A stretch of DNA of 64,000 nucleotides from Chrysoperla carnea (Eukaryota > Arthropoda > Insecta > Neuroptera > Chrysopidae), in contig NC_058337.1 in the NCBI RefSeq assembly GCF_905475395.1, forward strand, positions 97,396,368 to 97,460,367, read 5' to 3'. The translations under genes were made by a program, and so were the position numbers. Numbering within the stretch: position 1 is the first letter of the stretch; the number at the start of each line of letters is the position of its first letter. This document shows, in pieces, positions 60,301 through 64,000 of this stretch. The notes beneath the pieces are model-generated. The model ran no database searches. It saw only the letters and a program-made list of their open reading frames with translations, and had not been told where the DNA came from.

Positions 60301-63300
60301 ACCACTTTATAGGAATAAATTATTTAATAGCATTCTTCTCATCAAACACTATATGTTATGTTACCATCAGTTTCCACTTGTTCGCATTTTTTGTAGAGTA
60401 AATTAATCCTGTTTCCTAAAATAATGGGAAAGAAAATATAACAGAAGTTTCTTTATGGACCTGAATGTCTGAACCTTATTATAAAGTACAAACACACGAC
60501 TCTGTTTCAGGCTTCATATAGGAAGCTTATAATATTTTTCACTTGATAAAACTAGCCAAAATGTCCCGTTTTCTTCAGGGGAGGCCTGAAAAAATTATTT
60601 AGTAGCAAGCTTAATTTTAAGAAACCTGTTAATTTCTTTAATAATTTTTGTATTTGTGTGTAATAGGATTGTATAAAGCCTCAAAAAATGTGTGATTTGC
60701 AACAAGAATTGAATAAATTACGTGAATACTGTCAGTTCTTATCAAAAGCTCAAGAACAAGCTGAAAAACATTCAGAATGTCTCAACACAGAAAACCAAGG
60801 CTTGAAAAAAGAATTACGTGGTTGTCATCAAACATTAGCCGATCAAAGTGGAAAATTAGCTGAATTACATTCCAATGCTGATAATTTGAAACAAATGTTA
60901 ATGGAAAAAGATGGTGAGATATGCCGTTTAAAGAAAGACGTTGCATATTTACAAGAAGATATTCGTTACCAAACTTGCCAATTAAAAGAACAACTTGCTA
61001 AAGCTCCAGAAAAATGCCAATGTTCTCACAATTCAGCTGAAGAAAAAGCACGAAAATATAAACAAAAGTTTAAAGAATTGGAAGCACAATTACGTGAATT
61101 ATCATGTGCTTGTGGTAAAAATAAAAAAGATTTGCAACAAATGGAATGCTTGCAGAAAGAACGCGATATGTTACAACGACGTGTTGACGAATTGTCTTCA
61201 ATTGAACAAGCATACAACTCATGCCGTAATCAATTATGTGATATGCAGAATATAATGGCTGAACGTGATATGTTGCGTATGAAATTATTAAATATGAGTT
61301 CAGTTGAAGAAGAAGTTGAACGTTTACGGTCTAAAACAAAAGAAATGGAATGTTTACGCGCAGAACGAAATCGTTTAAAACAACGTAATGAAGAATTAGA
61401 AGCAATCGAAGCACAATATATTGAACTGTTGTCTGTACAAAAGGAACTCGAAGGGGTAAAATGTGACCGTGATCGTCTTAAATGTAAAATAGAAGAATTA
61501 ATGCGACAAAACTATGATAAACAACGACAAATATGTGAGATGGAAACTGAATTAAAACAATTAATTGCACAAATTGATCATATGACTGAAGAGGAATGCA
61601 AACAGGTGGGTATTTGTTTTATTTAGGTTATGTTAGGTTAAAACTTTTAGAATTTCTAACTTGCTGCAACTTTCATTAACGTTTTGATCATTGTCCTGCT
61701 TTGCCTGAATTATATGGAAAACTATGTTCCATTACTTAAAAGTAGTATTTGAGAACATTTTGTCCATTTTACATTAGCATAAAAATTGCGAACGATCTTG
61801 AGGACTGAAATTTTTTTAATATCGCGTCGTTAACACATCAGAAAATAATTCTAATAAGATTATTGCTTTCTTATTTTTAGGATGATTGTAATAATAGAAA
61901 GAAATACCATTATCCTCCATCAGGGAGTCGAGGATATTAAAAAACGTTGAAACAAAAAACCTTCATGTTTGAAATATGATTGAATTGTTTAGTATTTGAA
62001 GTAATTAAATCATTGAGTTTTGTATAATTAATCATTTTTGTAAATTTTTGGCTTGGTGTAAGAAATAAAAAATAAAAAAATTTGTGCCCGAAAATAAACT
62101 CGTCTTTTGATTTATAATGGTATTTTTTTCAGTGCAATCAATTAAAAAATTAAGGTAAAATATTAAAAAAAAATATCGATCTTGTTTAGCCAAAAAAATT
62201 AAGCGTTTAACGTTTAATAGGATTTTTTATGGGTTAGTACATTTTATTAGAAAGATAGGACCGTAAGCCAGTATCACTGAAAACAAATTCATAAATATAT
62301 TTATCTATATGCATCACATGTCCAAAGGTACATGCAAATAGGTCAGTAAAGTGAGCTTCGATGCCGGAAAATGGAAAAGTAATTTCGAACTGTTTCAAAA
62401 CTCAAAAGAAAAGTTTTAAAGTTAACTAGTCATAACCGCAACTAATGCCAATACCAAATAAAAAAAAGAATTTCGAAACAGAATTATCGAATAGCTTTTT
62501 CCAAATTTTACATTTCTCAAAGCTAATAATTAGTTTTTCAAGAATTTGTAAAGAGCGCAAATTGTATAGTATGTATGTTATGGCTATATCAGTTATATAT
62601 ATGGAACATGTATGTATGTGTAATGTGACAGAGTAATCAACACTGTCTATACATGGTATTTCAACAATTAACTTAGTCAATTGTATTGTTTGTTGTCACT
62701 TGTTTTTTTTAATGTTCCTTTTGAATAAAATTTTTTTAAATTAATTTATTTACCTGGTTTTTAGGAAATAAAAAAACTGAAAACTCAAAATGAATGTTTG
62801 ATACGTTGTATAGATGAAAAACAACAGCTTTTAAATAATTATGTGGAGAAATTTGAAATAATTAACAAAACTAAAGATGAATTAAAAGATGTGCAAGAAG
62901 ATGTAATAAATTCAATACGTGATTTTAATATTCAACAACAGTTAAATGATAATTTATATCAATTATTGTGTACAGAACATAAATTAAATTCAGAACAAAC
63001 GGAAGCGGTCATCGATTACTTGACACAATTAGTTGCATGTGACTATAAAGATTCATCAATTCTTAAATGTAAACTAATAGAAAAAATATCAAATTTAAAG
63101 AGCTTATTAGATAATAACAATCAAAAATTTACTTTAAAAATCAATAATGTATTAAATTTAAATAATTATGTTCATAATGAAAATATTGATGTGTCACGAT
63201 CGATTTATGGTAATGTTTTGGATGAAACACATCGACAATATAACAATGAAATTAGTAAAATGGAACAAATTATTATGAATTATGAAAATCAAATCAAATC

Positions 63301-64000
63301 ATTACAACAATTACCATTAAAACTTGATCAAGCACAATATACGAACTTGCAACAATTAACGATTGATCGTAGCCAATGTACAAGCTTACAACAAATAGAT
63401 GAAAGTCAATGTACAGCGGATGATAATAATGAATTCGAAAATGAAATTACTTGTATGTTGTTACATGATATTGAATATAAAACTGTTGAAATTGAGCACG
63501 ATGAAGAAGAGCTCCAACAACTTAGATCACAATCAATGGATTCAACGTTTAATTCAATTTGTGAACAAATTAACGAGATTGTTATTCGTTGTGAATCAGA
63601 ACATAATTCAGTTATGCATGTTGATCTTAATAAACAAATTATTGATTTAATAAAAAGTATTGAATATAAACGTAACGAAATTGAATACATTCAACATGAA
63701 TTAAATGTTTTAATTATAAATAATGAGGATAATGAGCAGATTGAATGTAATATTAATGAAATTATACGTTTACACGATATCATTGAACAAGATTTACATG
63801 AATTAAACGATTTAAAAATACGTGTAAATATATCTGAATCAATTTTACATGAAGATGATCAAATATTACGACAAATAAATTTAATACAAAAGGAAATTCA
63901 ATTAAAAGAGAAGAAAATTCATGAATTACAAATGAATTTAAAACGTTTATATGATAGTAACATCGAAACAGAAGATATGGAAGAATTAACAAAATTAATA
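57373..64000 (+). CDS. Coiled-coil protein, tandem paralogue 2 (runs off the window)
   Basis: Exons 57373-57561, 58514-58801, 59632-60000, 60667-61605, then either 61881-61940 (stop; 614 residues) or 62765 onward, open to the edge (at least 1,007 residues). All junctions are phase 0, which allows exon choice without frame change. Residues 1-63 share the DRVFYPAGD...SCTDTRVWEL...RRQHLREIL signature and exon length with the gene at 44058. Exon 2 adds the shared LG.YVP.EMLIN segment and a Cys-rich part. Exon 3 contains 14-residue repeats. Exon 4 is heptad coiled coil ending in the block shared with the paralogue. No catalytic or membrane segment is seen. Likely a structural or tethering protein; the family is not recognised. 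It arose with its neighbour by tandem duplication. Confidence 0.85.
57562..58513 (+). other. Intron 1 of coiled-coil gene 2
   Basis: A 952 bp intron, GTAATA to TTTCAAG. It contains an 18-base T-run near 58184. No gene or repeat pair found. Confidence 0.7.
58802..59631 (+). other. Intron 2 of coiled-coil gene 2
   Basis: An 830 bp intron, GTAAGT to TTTACAG, carrying a MITE-like element at 58911-59094. A cluster of GATAAGGTCTGAT-type motifs lies near 59375-59430. Confidence 0.75.
58911..59094. mobile_element. MITE-like element in an intron
   Basis: The ends GCCGGTTTTTAACTAAACCGAC and GTCCGTTTATTAAAAAACCAGC are imperfect inverted repeats. Inside, TTTTTGTTTTTCAACAAAAACAAAAC forms a second small hairpin. 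About 184 bp with no coding capacity. Confidence 0.55.
60001..60666 (+). other. Intron 3 of coiled-coil gene 2
   Basis: A 666 bp intron beginning GTTAGT (a less common but accepted donor) and ending GTGTAATAG. Reading through would end the protein at 60081. Nothing else recognised. Confidence 0.65.
61881..61940 (+). CDS. Alternative terminal exon of coiled-coil gene 2 (19 codons and stop)
   Basis: It follows a strong acceptor (TTATTTTTAG) and stays in the phase-0 frame of the preceding exon, adding DDCNNRKKYHYPPSGSRGY and a TAA. The composition (aromatic, Pro, Gly, basic) differs from the coiled coil before it. An AATAAA lies 124 bases downstream. Together these support a short 614-residue isoform. 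Confidence 0.6.
   Translation, partial: DDCNNRKKYHYPPSGSRGY
62064..62069 (+). terminator. Poly(A) signal for the short form of coiled-coil gene 2
   Basis: AATAAA followed closely by a second AATAAA (GAAATAAAAAATAAAAAAA), 124 bases after the stop codon at 61938-61940. Confidence 0.5.
62600..62690. repeat. Dispersed repeat, copy B of the second family
   Basis: The 42 bases at 62634-62675 match 8221-8262 at 39 positions, with weaker similarity on the left side. It lies inside an intron of coiled-coil gene 2. Confidence 0.6.
62765..64000 (+). CDS. Long open coiled-coil exon of gene 2, cut by the window edge
   Basis: After the acceptor TGGTTTTTAG the frame continues phase 0 from exon 4 for 412 codons without a stop (EIKKLKTQNECLIRC... 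to ...EDMEELTKLI). The content is coiled coil like the large exon of the paralogue, with Gln/Asn-rich parts around 63290-63420. It probably corresponds to the 4.5 kb exon of the first gene and continues beyond the window. Confidence 0.85.

Larger units (their letters stand above)
61606..62764 (+). other. Intron 4 of coiled-coil gene 2, holding an alternative last exon
   Basis: A 1.16 kb intron, GTGGGT to TTTTTAG, when the long form is made. It contains the alternative terminal exon 61881-61940, its AATAAA, and a copy of the 42-bp repeat also seen at 8221. Otherwise AT-rich. Confidence 0.7.

Noticed and set aside
1-64000. CRISPR arrays, prokaryotic operons, integrons or phage
   Set aside because: Introns, gene types and repeat content are those of an animal nuclear genome. 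No regularly spaced short repeats were seen.

Overview
The window is nuclear DNA of an animal, most likely an insect. It is strongly AT-rich, its genes are split by GT-AG introns, it carries a GckIII-type Ste20 kinase whose long linker resembles the long insect form more than the short vertebrate MST3/MST4/SOK1 form, and its non-coding DNA is full of small inverted-repeat elements. The insect order cannot be fixed from this sequence. I assembled all exon models by hand from reading frame, splice-site sequence and phase agreement.

Layout. Positions 1-14677 hold no gene I can support. They lie upstream of, or in a 5' intron of, the kinase gene and are crowded with tandem repeats, foldback elements and a retroposon-like insertion. 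Positions 14678-21958 (+) carry six coding exons of a GckIII kinase, with a complete catalytic domain, a charged linker rich in R/E/Q and a C-terminal CCM3-binding type helical domain. The short first exon with the start codon was not found. Positions 21959-39046 form a 17 kb gene desert with several miniature inverted-repeat elements, including a near-perfect hairpin about 0.94 kb long. Positions 39047-42564 (-) carry a three-exon gene for a 705-residue protein that I do not recognise.

From 44058 to beyond the right edge (+) two neighbouring genes encode long coiled-coil proteins. The first (44058-56315, 11 exons, about 2,477 residues) is divergent from the 705-residue gene. The second starts at 57373 and runs off the window. 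They are paralogues: both start with a 63-codon exon holding the signature DRVFYPAGD...SCTDTR.W.L...RRQHL.EIL, both continue with an LG..P...L exon 2, and both carry the same block of about 115 residues ending exactly at an exon junction. The second gene appears to have two 3' ends: a short 614-residue form, and a long form whose next exon stays open for at least 412 codons to the window edge.

The kinase is expected to work with CCM3/PDCD10 in STRIPAK-type signalling. The coiled-coil proteins look like scaffolds, but their cellular role cannot be read from the sequence. I saw no defence island, CRISPR array or other clear new system. The most original items are the tandem coiled-coil pair with its unrecognised N-terminal signature, the alternative ends and optional Cys-rich segment of the second gene, and the set of long hairpin elements.
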